NCBI RefSeq assembly: GCF_001592965.1
Contig: NZ_LRPC01000028.1
Coordinates: 496,001 to 560,000, forward strand
Direction of reading: 5' to 3'
Length of the DNA: 64,000 nucleotides
From: Roseivirga spongicola
Lineage (GTDB): Bacteria; Bacteroidota; Bacteroidia; Cytophagales; Cyclobacteriaceae
Part shown: positions 52,799 to 63,100 of the stretch, piece after piece
Layout of the letters: each line of letters opens with the position of its first letter
How positions within the stretch are numbered: position 1 is the stretch's first letter
The notes under the pieces: generated by a model
What the model was told of the DNA's origin: nothing
The model's database searches: none
The model's input: only the letters and a program-made list of their open reading frames with translations
Translations under genes and position numbers: made by a program

Positions 52799-53457
52799 TC
52801 CTTGAATTTGAATCTTAGGTACTTAATGTTTTCACCTTTGGCCACAAACTTTCTCTCAAAGTCTGTTTCAATACCGTGATGGAGCTTGTTTAAATCGGAA
52901 TCATACAAATTGAAAGTATGGTCTAGCAACTCAATATCATCTCGTTCCTCAAACAGCTCTAGGGTGTATTGGAAAAGTTGGGTGTTATCCGTCTTAAAGT
53001 TGATCAGGCCATCTGGCTTTAATACACTTTTATAAAGCTCTAAAAATCTGGGAGAAGTAAGCCTCCGTTTAATATCCCTCTTTCTAGGTCTTGGGTCTGG
53101 AAAAGTTATCCATATTTCGGCCACCTCATTCGGGGCAAAAAACTGATCTAAATGCTCAATCTGCGCTCTGAGGAAAGCTGTGTTAGTTAGTTCCTTCTCA
53201 ATAGATACAGTACTACCAACCCATAGTCTATCTCCTTTAACATCTATGCCTACAAAGTTTCTTTGAGCATAAACTGCTGCTAAGCCTGTAGTATAATGGG
53301 CTTTTCCGCATGCTAACTCAAGGGTTATTGGTTGGTCATTAGGGAAATACTCCTTGTTCCAATTCCCTTTCAAGTTTTTGTAAATGGGCATAGTGTCTTC
53401 GAAGACATTATGTCTTTCAGCAATTTCCCCATACTTCTTCAATTTAGTCCTAGACAT
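52795..53457 (-). CDS. trmB: tRNA (guanine-N7-)-methyltransferase TrmB
   Basis: 220 aa. The S-adenosylmethionine site is LELACGKAHYT, then FVGIDVKGDR and FLRAQIEHLDQFF. The catalytic and RNA-binding WITFPDPRPRKRD segment is complete. It methylates G46 in the tRNA variable loop. Encoded just after folC, overlapping by one base, and before the PAP2 gene. Confidence 0.96.
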   Translation of the reverse strand: MSRTKLKKYGEIAERHNVFEDTMPIYKNLKGNWNKEYFPNDQPITLELACGKAHYTTGLAAVYAQRNFVGIDVKGDRLWVGSTVSIEKELTNTAFLRAQIEHLDQFFAPNEVAEIWITFPDPRPRKRDIKRRLTSPRFLELYKSVLKPDGLINFKTDNTQLFQYTLELFEERDDIELLDHTFNLYDSDLNKLHHGIETDFERKFVAKGENIKYLRFKFKE

Positions 53458-54683
53458 TATAACCCTTCGATTTCAGCCACTACAAATGTACTCCCTCCAA
53501 TGTAAATCATATCATCTGGCGATGCAGACTGTTGGGCAAAATTGATAGCCTCATTAACATCTTGAATATAGGTTTTGGGCTGCTTTAACTTGCTTGTCTT
53601 CGCTTTCAATTCGTCTATCAGTAGAGCTCTTGGTATTTGAGGCTCACAGAAAATCAGGTGTGCGTTTTCAGGAAGCATAGCTAGTATAGGATTCAAATCT
53701 TTTTCCTTAACAAAGCCCAGCACCATATATAACTGTGAGTAAAGCTGTCTAGATATTTGATCAACTATATATTGAAATGCTTCTTTATTATGACCTGTAT
53801 CACAAATAGTTAAAGGATTAGAACCCAACTGTTGCCATCTGCCTTTAAGTCCAGTATTGGTTTGAACCTGAGACAGGCCTAACCTGATTTTATCTTCCGA
53901 GATTTCCCAACCTAGTTCTGTTAATACCCTCAGGCAAGTCAACACTCCTTTGACATTTTTAGCTTGATAAGTTCCTTGAAGATCGGATAAAGGTATTTCA
54001 TCATAAACCTGGTCTTCAGCAAAAATGATGGGAGCATTTCTCTTTTTTGCTACTTCAACAAAAACTGGCTCAGTTTCTTTTTGCTTCTCAGTGACTATTA
54101 CAGGAACCGATTCCTTAATTATACCAGCTTTTTCAAAGGCAATCTTTTCCAATGTGTCACCTAGCATATCCATATGATCCATACCGATATTGGTAATTAC
54201 AGAAACTTCTGGCTCAATAATGTTTGTAGAGTCCAACCTGCCTCCTAGTCCAACTTCTATAACAGCAATATCGACCTTCTGCTGAGCAAAGTAATTGAAA
54301 GCAATAGCTACCGTCATTTCAAAGAATGAAGGTTTAATAGACTCAATACTGGGCATATTTTGCTCAATAAAATCTACTACAAAACCCTGGCTTACTTCTT
54401 CACCATTTATTCTGATCCGCTCGGTAAATGATTTTAAATGCGGGCTAGTATATAAACCCACCTTATATCCGCATGCTTGGAGCACCGAAGCCAGCATGTG
54501 CGATGTGCTGCCCTTACCGTTAGTGCCTGCTACATGGATACTCTTGAATTTCTTTTCTGGATGATTGAGCGCCTTACAAAGCTTAATTGTATTTGTAAGA
54601 TCCTTTTTAAACGCGGCCTGTCCCACTCTTTGGTACATGGGTAAAGCCTTAAACATGAAATCAAGCGCCTCCTGATAGGTCAT
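53457..54683 (-). CDS. folC: Bifunctional folylpolyglutamate/dihydrofolate synthase FolC
   Basis: 408 aa. The P-loop HVAGTNGKGSTSHM (50-63), omega-loop segment SPHLKSFTERIRINGE, VGLGGRLDSTNI and the DTGHNKEAFQYI domain 2 motif identify it. It adds glutamate to folates in the cytoplasm. Its gene follows the TonB-like/ExbD/ExbB genes in order along the same strand, with a GIN-domain gene on the opposite strand between. The folC-near-tonB order is a familiar arrangement in this phylum. Confidence 0.95.
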   Translation of the reverse strand: MTYQEALDFMFKALPMYQRVGQAAFKKDLTNTIKLCKALNHPEKKFKSIHVAGTNGKGSTSHMLASVLQACGYKVGLYTSPHLKSFTERIRINGEEVSQGFVVDFIEQNMPSIESIKPSFFEMTVAIAFNYFAQQKVDIAVIEVGLGGRLDSTNIIEPEVSVITNIGMDHMDMLGDTLEKIAFEKAGIIKESVPVIVTEKQKETEPVFVEVAKKRNAPIIFAEDQVYDEIPLSDLQGTYQAKNVKGVLTCLRVLTELGWEISEDKIRLGLSQVQTNTGLKGRWQQLGSNPLTICDTGHNKEAFQYIVDQISRQLYSQLYMVLGFVKEKDLNPILAMLPENAHLIFCEPQIPRALLIDELKAKTSKLKQPKTYIQDVNEAINFAQQSASPDDMIYIGGSTFVVAEIEGL

Positions 54684-54801
54684 AGGGCGAAGATACTAGC
54701 TCCTATTGATCGGGTATCAGGATTTTTGAAAATATTTTGATTGATCATACGTGTGGTTCACTCTGAAAACGTCATATCGGCAAAAGTCAAAAACTCAGAA
54801 T

Positions 54802-55461
54802 ATGAACAAATCATTCAAATTAATCCTCAGCCTACTGGCCTTACTCACCTTTATTACTGCTTGCTCGGAAGATGGAATTAATGGCCGTGGGCCTATAGTT
54901 GAGCAAGAACGCTCAACGGATGAATTCACAGCTTTGCATCTTCAGATTCCTGCTAAGCTTTACGTTTATGAAGGAACGGCACCTAGTGTAAGAATTAGAA
55001 CTAACGAAAACTTACATAAGTACATTGAAACCACTGTGGTAAATGGAGAATTAAGAATTGAAACTACACCCAATGTGTGGATTAGAAACGCCAACTCCAT
55101 GAGCATTTATGTCACCTCTGACTTGGTGTCTCAGTTTACCATAAACGGTTCTGGTCTAATTGCTATTGAAGACTGTTTAGATGTGGCCTCTGCATCATTT
55201 CAGATCAATGGCTCTGGCGATATTTACGCATGTGGAGCAACAGATGTGCTCAAGGTTGTGGTTAATGGTTCAGGAAAATTCAAAGGACACGATCTTCAAG
55301 CAGAATCTGCTGAAGTGGAAATTCGTGGATCAGGAGATATTGAAACTCGAGTAAATCAGTCTTTAGAGGCAGATATCTCGGGCTCTGGTAAAGTAGAATA
55401 CTACGGAAACCCTCAAATTTTTACACAAATTAGTGGTTCTGGTAAAGTGAAGAAGAAGTAA
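54802..55461 (+). CDS. Head-GIN (DUF2807) lipoprotein
   Basis: About 219 aa from the ATG at 54802. A lipobox LTFITAC marks a lipoprotein. The rest is a right-handed beta-helix with GSG turns repeated about seven times (NGSGLIAIED, NGSGDIYACG, NGSGKFKGHD, RGSGDIETRV, SGSGKVEYYG), the GIN domain. It is a surface or periplasmic adhesion-like protein of unknown function. It lies on the opposite strand between folC and the TonB-like gene, converging with the latter. Confidence 0.9.
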   Translation: MNKSFKLILSLLALLTFITACSEDGINGRGPIVEQERSTDEFTALHLQIPAKLYVYEGTAPSVRIRTNENLHKYIETTVVNGELRIETTPNVWIRNANSMSIYVTSDLVSQFTINGSGLIAIEDCLDVASASFQINGSGDIYACGATDVLKVVVNGSGKFKGHDLQAESAEVEIRGSGDIETRVNQSLEADISGSGKVEYYGNPQIFTQISGSGKVKKK

Positions 55462-56454
55462 TTAATTGGTTTTAATTACGAAGGTAACTTCGCCCTTAGA
55501 TACTGCAGCAGGTGCTTTGGAGGCATCGGTTTGAATAAAGCGTAGCTCCAACACTTGCTTCTTATAAAAGTCTACAATAGTGTTGTCACTTATAGTTGTC
55601 CCAGGGACAACAGTTACTCTAAGTACCTTTCCTCTATCATCTACATCGATAGCAAATTTGATAACACCATCTACTTGAGAATCGTCTTTTTTAGAAGGAG
55701 GCGCTTGCCACTTCCAACCGTCTAAACTGTAACTAACACCTAAATCGGCACCTCCAGGGCTAGAGCCTTTGGTATTAGGGTTACCCTTAGGGTCACCTTC
55801 ATTTCCCTTTTCTGAAGAGCTTCCCTGATTATTTGATGCAGCTTCTTTACTGTCAGTATTCGTTTTCTTTCCCCCCATTAAAGCTCTGTTATCAATAGTA
55901 GGTTTTGGCTTAGGTTTTTCAACTGGCTTTTCTTCTACTTTTTTTTCCTCAACAGGTTTCTCTTCTGTTTTCTTTTGTTCTGTCGGCTTAGTTTCTTCCT
56001 CTTTTTTTGTTTCAGTTACAGGAGGAGTCTTCTCTTCCACCTTCACTTCTGCTTTTTCAGGACTGGTTATAGTTTCTTTAACTGTTTGCTCTACTGGAGG
56101 AGTTTCTGTCTTGGTTTCTTCAACAGGTGGTGTAACAGGCTTAATCTCTTCTACTGTTTCTGGCTCGGTAACTTCTTCTTCCTGAACTTCTTCCACTTCC
56201 GTATTCTCAGAGTCAGACTCGGCATCAGGAGGCGTATCATTTTCAGTTTCTTCTGCCGGAGCATCAAAAGTCTTCTCAGTGTCGCCACTACCAACTTCTT
56301 GGAAACCAAGGTTTAGTTCAATGCCATATTCTGGAATTGGCGGATCTGGTTCTCTCCAAGCTACTAAAACAAGGAAAAGAGCGATAATCGAGCTATGTAC
56401 AATAGCCGAAACCACAATACTAAATCGCTTATCTTTCTTTTCCTGTTCAGACAT
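55462..56454 (-). CDS. TonB-family energy transducer
   Basis: 330 aa. One N-terminal membrane helix (about 12-32, SIVVSAIVHSSIIALFLVLVA), then a ~190-residue Glu/Pro/Thr/Lys-rich linker (PVEETKTETPPVEQ-type repeats) and a C-terminal TonB-like domain with VIKFAIDVDDRGKVLRVTVVPG. The long acidic linker would span the periplasm. It transfers proton-motive energy from ExbB/ExbD to outer-membrane receptors. It overlaps nothing; a 1-base gap separates it from exbD. Confidence 0.9.
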   Translation of the reverse strand: MSEQEKKDKRFSIVVSAIVHSSIIALFLVLVAWREPDPPIPEYGIELNLGFQEVGSGDTEKTFDAPAEETENDTPPDAESDSENTEVEEVQEEEVTEPETVEEIKPVTPPVEETKTETPPVEQTVKETITSPEKAEVKVEEKTPPVTETKKEEETKPTEQKKTEEKPVEEKKVEEKPVEKPKPKPTIDNRALMGGKKTNTDSKEAASNNQGSSSEKGNEGDPKGNPNTKGSSPGGADLGVSYSLDGWKWQAPPSKKDDSQVDGVIKFAIDVDDRGKVLRVTVVPGTTISDNTIVDFYKKQVLELRFIQTDASKAPAAVSKGEVTFVIKTN

Positions 56455-56455
56455 A

Positions 56456-56845
56456 TTACTCAGGTCTTGTAACCAAGACTGTTTTTTGCTTCAATTTGGC
56501 GGCAATCCCAGCCACTTTAGCCGTATGACCGGTTGGTACGGATGCATCTATATTTAAGCTCAAAGTACCTTCTTGCCCACCCGTTAAACGTAATAATTCG
56601 TTTTCTAGTGTCTCAGGAGTCACCTCATTATCATTTAACACATAACGCAAATCTGCTGTAATCGTTAAGCTATTTTTCTGCAGTGAAATACTAGCCGATT
56701 GTGCCGTTGGTAAATTTACCGGTAGGCCCGATGGTGTGATGAAAGAGGCGGTAAGCATAAAGAAGATCAACAACAGGAATACAATATCTGTCATTGATGA
56801 CATGCTAAATGATGACTCTACCTTATGTTTAGACTTAATATCCAT
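56456..56845 (-). CDS. exbD: ExbD/TolR-family biopolymer transport protein
   Basis: 129 aa. One N-terminal helix holds SSMTDIVFLLLIFFMLTASFI with the essential Asp (D22) that senses the proton gradient. The periplasmic part (45-129) is short. It lies one base from exbB and from the TonB-like gene in one operon. Confidence 0.95.
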   Translation of the reverse strand: MDIKSKHKVESSFSMSSMTDIVFLLLIFFMLTASFITPSGLPVNLPTAQSASISLQKNSLTITADLRYVLNDNEVTPETLENELLRLTGGQEGTLSLNIDASVPTGHTAKVAGIAAKLKQKTVLVTRPE

Positions 56846-56846
56846 C

Positions 56847-57530
56847 TTATTGCGGCTCTTGCAGTAAGTCTATAAAATCTATAGAAGTATATTCCATGTA
56901 GTGAATAGCCTTCTGCACTTTAGATACTAGGTAATTGTACCCCAAGTAGGCTATAATACCTACCACCAAACCAGCTGCGGTTGTAACCATAGCCTCATAA
57001 ATACCTGTAGAAAGTAACTTAGGGCTTACAGACCCTTCTTCTTGCGCAATGGCAATAAAGGCCTGAATCATACCAGAAACGGTACCTAAGAAACCAATCA
57101 TTGGTGCTGCACCAGAAATAGTAGCTAGCAAAGAGAGGTTCTTTTCTAACTTGTAAACTTCAATTTTACCTACATTTTCTATAGAAGCCTCAATAGTTTT
57201 GAGTGGAGAACCTATTCGGTGAATTCCCTTTTCAATCATTTTAGCAATTGGTGAATCAGTTTGAGAGCACAAAAGCTTAGCTCCATTTACATCTCCGTTA
57301 GCCACCAGGTTTTTAATTTTCTCCATAAACTCGAAAGGCGTTTTAGAAGCTCTATTAAGATTTCTTAGTCTTTCGAAGAATATATAGATAGCCATACCCC
57401 AAAGAATAACTAGTGGCACTAACCAGAATCCACCTTTTAAAAGGAGTTCAAAAAAGAACAGAACTCCTTCTCCATCACCTCCAACAGCGGTTGTGTCGGA
57501 AGTGGCTAATTGTTGCAATAATATCACCAT
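56847..57530 (-). CDS. exbB: ExbB/TolQ/MotA-family proton channel protein
   Basis: 227 aa. Three membrane helices (about 32-50, 136-158 and 175-196), with the proton-channel segments GAAPMIGFLGTVSGMIQAF and EAMVTTAAGLVVGIIAYLGYN. It uses proton flow with ExbD to drive the TonB-like protein. It starts 1 base after the SPOR gene ends. Confidence 0.95.
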   Translation of the reverse strand: MVILLQQLATSDTTAVGGDGEGVLFFFELLLKGGFWLVPLVILWGMAIYIFFERLRNLNRASKTPFEFMEKIKNLVANGDVNGAKLLCSQTDSPIAKMIEKGIHRIGSPLKTIEASIENVGKIEVYKLEKNLSLLATISGAAPMIGFLGTVSGMIQAFIAIAQEEGSVSPKLLSTGIYEAMVTTAAGLVVGIIAYLGYNYLVSKVQKAIHYMEYTSIDFIDLLQEPQ

Positions 57531-57531
57531 T

Positions 57532-58386
57532 TTAATATTTCAGTACCCAGATATTTTCACCGTAAGTGCTAACCAAGTCAGCTCTCTTTTCTTCGGCTTC
57601 AGCCATACTGCCAGACAGTGCTATGCCCACTCTATGGAATTTGAAATCACCAGTAGGTTTCAACAAATAAGCACTCTCTCCTGCAGCTACAATTTCTTCG
57701 CCTTTATCTTCAGCAAGATCGGCATCATAGAAGCTTCCGATTACAACATACCAACGGCCTTCAGGTGCAGAAATTGTAAATAATTCTGCTGTCGGCTCTG
57801 GTTCTGGTTCAGGAATTGGTTCGGGCTCTGGCTCCGGTTCTGGCTTAGGCTGTGGTTGTTCAGTTTTAATAGGTTCAACCTCCTTATCTTTCTTGAAAAC
57901 GAAGAAATAAAGTATTGCTGCTATTATCACAATCAGCAAGATAATAACCAAAGCTGTAATTCCTGAATTATTGGTTTTCTCCTCCTCTTCAGGCTTTTTG
58001 GCCACAGGTTGCACTGGTGCTTTTTTCTCTTCGTTTTTGGGATGCGCTTTCTCATCGCCAGTAGAAAACACGAAAGGCTCTGGCTCTTCCTTTTTTTCTT
58101 CTTTTACTGGAGGTATTGGCGTTACCTCTTTCTCTTCTACCTTTTCTTCTTTCGGAGCTTCTTCTGCTTCTTCGCTAGGGTTTGCAATAGGTTCTGGAGC
58201 AGGTGGCTCTTCTAAAGGAGTATCTGTAACTGGTTCTAGTTCAATATCATCTAAACCAAAGTCATCATCATTAGTCTCAGGTGCCTGAGGTTTTTCTTTC
58301 TTAGGTTTAGCTGGTGATTTTCTCGCACCGGTTCTTTTTGCTTTGTCGTTTTCTCCAGAAGAATTGCTTTTCTTTTTAGCCGCCAT
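57532..58386 (-). CDS. SPOR-domain membrane protein with repetitive acidic linker
   Basis: 284 aa. A charged cytoplasmic N-terminus (Lys-rich, then Glu/Pro-rich to about residue 140), one membrane helix (about 146-168, ITALVIILLIVIIAAILYFFV), a proline-glutamate repeat PEPEPEPEPIPEPEPEP and a C-terminal SPOR domain (about 208-284). SPOR binds denuded septal peptidoglycan. It is encoded with the ExbB/ExbD/TonB-like set, suggesting a role at division or in Tol-Pal-like envelope coupling. Confidence 0.88.
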   Translation of the reverse strand: MAAKKKSNSSGENDKAKRTGARKSPAKPKKEKPQAPETNDDDFGLDDIELEPVTDTPLEEPPAPEPIANPSEEAEEAPKEEKVEEKEVTPIPPVKEEKKEEPEPFVFSTGDEKAHPKNEEKKAPVQPVAKKPEEEEKTNNSGITALVIILLIVIIAAILYFFVFKKDKEVEPIKTEQPQPKPEPEPEPEPIPEPEPEPTAELFTISAPEGRWYVVIGSFYDADLAEDKGEEIVAAGESAYLLKPTGDFKFHRVGIALSGSMAEAEEKRADLVSTYGENIWVLKY

Positions 58387-58460
58387 ACTGAATAAGGTTG
58401 AATGATGTTTTTACAAATTAGTAAAATAAAAATACTATACTAAAATGGGTCTTTGCCAGA

Positions 58461-60101
58461 CTAGAATGATACTGATAATCCACCTAAGAATTGAATACCA
58501 CGAGATGGATAGTTAAGATACCTTTCGTACTCTTTGCCGAATAGGTTGTTTATCTGCAAAAATACACCAATTCTATCATTTACCTCATATCTACCACCCA
58601 AATTCAGATCTATGATATCATCTAGATCATACACCTGGGTTGTTTCTCCGTTAAGTGCCTTAAGCCCACCTAGGTAGTATAAATCAGTAGTGATGGCCAA
58701 CTTTTCAATTGGGAAAATAGTAGAGTTAAAAGCCGCTTTAAAGTTTGGTCTATGCCATGCTTCTGTCAATGTGGCTAAAGAATAGTTATAGAAATCGAAA
58801 CGTAAGGAGCTCCTCACCTTTCCTGCTTTTTCAAAGTTTACCGCTCCAAAAACATCTAACCTATCAGTTTTATCACCATCATAAAGTATTTCAAACCTAG
58901 TAGAGTCAGAGATAGAGTTGGTAATGAACTGCAAGTTGTTCAAGGTAGCATAGCTAACCCCAGAACTGAGTGTTAAACCATCGAATAACTGAAAATCTAA
59001 ACCTGCAGTAATATCGCTTACCTTCTCAGTATTTCTCAAGTCAAAGTCAGCCTCTAAGAATGGATTTTCGCTAATAGAAGATTCTACAGAATTGAATTCA
59101 AGGTCTCCCTCATAGCCAGCATAAATTCTAAAGCCAGAGCTCAAGGCATAATCGGCCTTAATTACCGGATAAATACTTAAGCCTTTGTTAAAGCCATTGT
59201 CTCCTGCTAGGTTAAAACCTGCATTAAAGGTGAATCCATTGGTTCTGTAAATAGCCCTTGGCCTGAAGTTTAAATAACTACGGTTGTCCTCTTCAGTATC
59301 TTGACGTTTAGAGAGGGTAGCTAAAAGGTCTATGTTGAACCTTAGGTCTTCATTTACAATAAAGAACCCACCCACATCGAAGTTGAACTTGTTCTCTCTA
59401 GCCTCATAAGAATCTCTAAAGAAAATCCAGTCTGTTTTGAAATGGTAATCGAAGTTTTGCTCCTTATTGGCATTCTCAATCAACACATTAGTTGAGAATC
59501 TGGTGAATTTCCGCTCAATATCTCCAGGCTCTAAATCTAGCACAGGATCGTATCCGTAAAAATGAACCTTCTGACTTGAGTAATTCATTGAGCCAGAGAC
59601 CTTATTCACATTACTGAAGTACTTAGCGCCAATGGCCGCTTCGGTTCTTCCTTCTCCAGAATTCTCATCGAAAACAGGTCCTTTTTTACTCGAAAGGTGT
59701 CTTACATATAGGTTAAACAAGTAAGACTCATGTCGTTTAGAGCCTAAATACCCTTCTAAATAAGGGGTTCCATAATTACCATAACCAAGCTTCAGGAAGT
59801 TTGAAGTCAAGTCGCTCAACCGTTGATTTCCTTGATAATTCACTGTTCGAAATGCTGGCACCAACGGACTCAAACTGTACTGAAAAGTTTTAAAAGAGTA
59901 TTGCTGCTTGGTATCCGTTTCGCTTACGGGAAGCTGAGGTATTTTCTCAAAGTTTCTGGTAGCTGGCGGAAGCGTAATTCGCCTGTCTTTACGGATTACA
60001 ATTTCAGCCTCTTCTAGCTGTCCTTGCCCTTGCTGCGCGAAAAGAGAACCAGTTCCTATGATAAAAAGTCCTACAATCGAAAGTCTTGTCAACTTATTCA
60101 T
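58461..60101 (-). CDS. Outer-membrane beta-barrel protein (TonB-receptor-like)
   Basis: About 546 aa from the ATG at 60101, which has AAAGGAGG 6 bases upstream (a rare strong ribosome binding site) and starts a signal peptide ending SLFAQ. An upstream start would lack these. The rest is a beta-barrel with alternating strands, ending in GLSVSF with terminal Phe. No plug domain is visible. The gene begins inside the end of the TPR gene by 8 bases, so the two are coupled. A TonB-energised or structural OMP beside the TonB cluster is likely. Confidence 0.85.
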   Translation of the reverse strand: MNKLTRLSIVGLFIIGTGSLFAQQGQGQLEEAEIVIRKDRRITLPPATRNFEKIPQLPVSETDTKQQYSFKTFQYSLSPLVPAFRTVNYQGNQRLSDLTSNFLKLGYGNYGTPYLEGYLGSKRHESYLFNLYVRHLSSKKGPVFDENSGEGRTEAAIGAKYFSNVNKVSGSMNYSSQKVHFYGYDPVLDLEPGDIERKFTRFSTNVLIENANKEQNFDYHFKTDWIFFRDSYEARENKFNFDVGGFFIVNEDLRFNIDLLATLSKRQDTEEDNRSYLNFRPRAIYRTNGFTFNAGFNLAGDNGFNKGLSIYPVIKADYALSSGFRIYAGYEGDLEFNSVESSISENPFLEADFDLRNTEKVSDITAGLDFQLFDGLTLSSGVSYATLNNLQFITNSISDSTRFEILYDGDKTDRLDVFGAVNFEKAGKVRSSLRFDFYNYSLATLTEAWHRPNFKAAFNSTIFPIEKLAITTDLYYLGGLKALNGETTQVYDLDDIIDLNLGGRYEVNDRIGVFLQINNLFGKEYERYLNYPSRGIQFLGGLSVSF

Positions 60102-63100
60102 TGTTGCCTCCTTTCTGAACTTGTGTTGAATCCATTTTTGTGCTATCCGATGCAATTTCTTGTTGTCTTAGCTCTTCCTCTTTTATCTCAATTTCGGTCA
60201 ACTTAGCTCTTGCTTCCGTTAACACTTCATCTACCTGAGAATTCTCAATAATTGAATTAACCGTGGCTTTTGCCTGAAACAACTCGCCCAAGGCTATGTA
60301 GTTATCGGCAATTAGTAAGAAGGCTTTTCCTAACCATAAGTCATAGTCCGCGAATCGTTCATTGAATTCGAACAAGGTGGTGAGCGACTCTTGGTAGTTA
60401 CCTTGTTGATAGAATATTTTTCCTAGCAAATACTGAGCTTCTGCTCCGTACCTGTTTTTAGAAGTATTTATCGTGCTCAAAAGGTCGTCAATTGCTGTAT
60501 TGAAGTTGCCCTGATTATAAGCTGCTTTACCCAAATACAACTGCGCCTTGTTCACCTGATCTTGGCTGATATTCCCTTTGGTGATGATGTTATTGGCGTA
60601 GACCTTCATCTTATCATATTCGGCTAGTTTAAAGTAAGCTTCGAGCAAACCTGCCCATGCATCATTCTCCTGCCTTTTGGAGATTGCTATTTTCTCTAGC
60701 CTGCTGTAGTAGTTCGCAGCTTCTCCAAAGTCTCCAGCCTTGAGTTGCAGCTCACCTATTCTTTGGAAAACCACATCAATATCAGATACCTGCGCTTCTC
60801 TGTCTAGTTCATAATAGAGTTCTAGAGCTTTTACATTATTATTCAATCTGTAGTGAGATTCAGCCCTGTAGAACTTAGCCTGACTGCTCAACGGACTGCT
60901 AGTATAGTTTCGCTCATAATCTTCGAAGGCTCCAATAGCAGCAGAATATTCTTGACCGAAGTAAAGGTTTTTAGCGGACTCTAACTCTATGTTCTCGAGC
61001 GCCTGATTATCTGGGTTTGCATTCTTGTACTTTGCCAAATACTGATCGAACTCAAGCACTTTGTTATTGAGCTTCAGCGTATTTTGTAAACCTAGAAGTG
61101 CAGAATTGGCCACTCTACTGGTTACATAAGTATCTAGAATGATTTTATAATCTTCTTCTGCTTTATCTAACTCATTTAAGTTAAAGTAAGCCAGTGCTCT
61201 GCTTTCATAAGCATAAGGAATGAAAGGACTTTGCTCTTGGTTCTCAATTATTCTAGTAAAGCCTTGAATTGACTCTCTATAGTCTCTGTTTTCTAACTGA
61301 ATCTGAGCCTTTTTGTAAATAGCATCATCGTAGTAGCGTGAATTGCTGAAGCGGTTAATTACTACGTCTAGAGACTGAATAGCCTCATCACTTTTGTCTT
61401 GAAAATCTCTAACTACACCCTTTTGAAAATAAGCATAATCAACATTTGGGTTATTCGTATCAATTGCTCTTTGGTAGTAAGAAATGGCTGTAGCATAGGC
61501 CTTATCTACATAGTAACAGTCTGCCAACCTCAAAATAGCATCATTGTAGTTGAGTTTATTGGGTCTTCCCTCCAACACATCTACATAGCGCTTAAAATAG
61601 ATTCTGGCATTAGGGTAATCCCTAGTATTATAATAGGCATAGCCGATTCCATAATTCGCCTTTAAATAGTACTCAGAATCTGTGTTTCTAGTTCTAAATA
61701 CCTGCTGGTATGCATCTATGGCATTGGTGTAATTTCTTGAAGTAGCCAAGGCCTCGGCTTTCCAAAAATGAGCTGCAGTTTCTAGGTCGTCATCAATTCT
61801 GTAAACCAATGACTTATCAAACATTTGAACAGCATTGGTATACTGAGCATTATTGAAGAACTCTGTTCCCTTGTAGAAGGTCACTTTCTGGTAAGCCGCC
61901 CTCACTCTTGGGCTCTTATCTTGAATTCTTTCAATGAATGTAATAGCCCGAGCAAAATCGTTGGTATTCAAAAATGCCTCAGAAAGTAGATTATTTGCCT
62001 CAGGAATATATTGAGAAGTTGGGTACTCTCTAATGAACCTGTCTAATGAAGTAATGGCTTGAGAATACTTCTTCGACTCAAAATTCACCTTAGCTAAATT
62101 GAAAGAGGCTTCTTCTTGAATGCTCTCGTTAAATGGAAGCTTACTTGCTTTATCAAATGCAGAAGTTGCAAACACATAATTGTCTTGCTCAACATACAGC
62201 TGTCCTAAATAATAAGATGCATACTGTGCCAAGGTATCTTCTTTTAAAGCTACACGCTTAAAATCTTCAATGGCTGGCTCCGAATTACCCATGGCAAAAT
62301 TAGAATAAGCTATTCTATAAAGGGTCTGATTGTCTATACTTTGGGCTGCTAACTGTCTGTATAAAGCGTAGAACTCCAAGGCATTCTCATACCTGCTCTC
62401 GGCATAAGCAGACTCACCTGCTAACTGATAAATCTGATAGAGGTAGTCCATTCTAGTACGCTCTACATCAACATTCTTGAATTTATCCGCATAAGCTAGC
62501 ACCTCGCCATAACGCTTCTGCTTAAAATATGAACTAGTGATCATAATAGGCACTCTGTACCTGTACTTTTCACTTTCTTCGGCCTTCCTTAAGTCTACAA
62601 TAGCTTTATCAAAGCCATTATCTATGTAGGCCAAGTAACCTGAGTAGTAATTGGCATCGGCCTGATATTCTCCAGCTTCTCTCTTAGCCAAATCGAAGTA
62701 TTTGATAGACTCTTCTTTTCTATTTAGACTAAAAGCGGAATAAGCAATTTTGAAGTAGGTTTCAGCTCTTTCTTCAGAGCTTAAAGCATTCAGATCTGCC
62801 AGTTTTAAATACTTGTTAGCTGTCTGAAAGTCATTCGATTTAAAGGCATTGATACCCAGGTTGTAATAAGCTTTAGAAGCTTTCGGGTGACTTGGCCTTT
62901 TCTTTACGAATTCTGAAATAAGTTGTGGCCCATCTGCATTGTTCAAGTTCAAAGCACATAAGGCAACATAATATTCGGCATCGGCCTTTTTTATTTCATC
63001 AGACCCTTCGAGAAGATACCTTTCAAACTGTTCTCGGGCCGCACTATACTTCTCTTTGTCTAGCAACTCCAAACCAAAACGATAGTATTTATTATCGCTG

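Noticed and set aside
55975-56316. Antisense frame opposite the TonB-like linker
   Set aside because: It is a shadow of the Glu/Pro/Lys-rich repeats, which leave few stop codons on the other strand.
57971-58288. Serine-rich antisense frame opposite the SPOR gene
   Set aside because: Mirror image of the low-complexity acidic linker; no start signals or domain.
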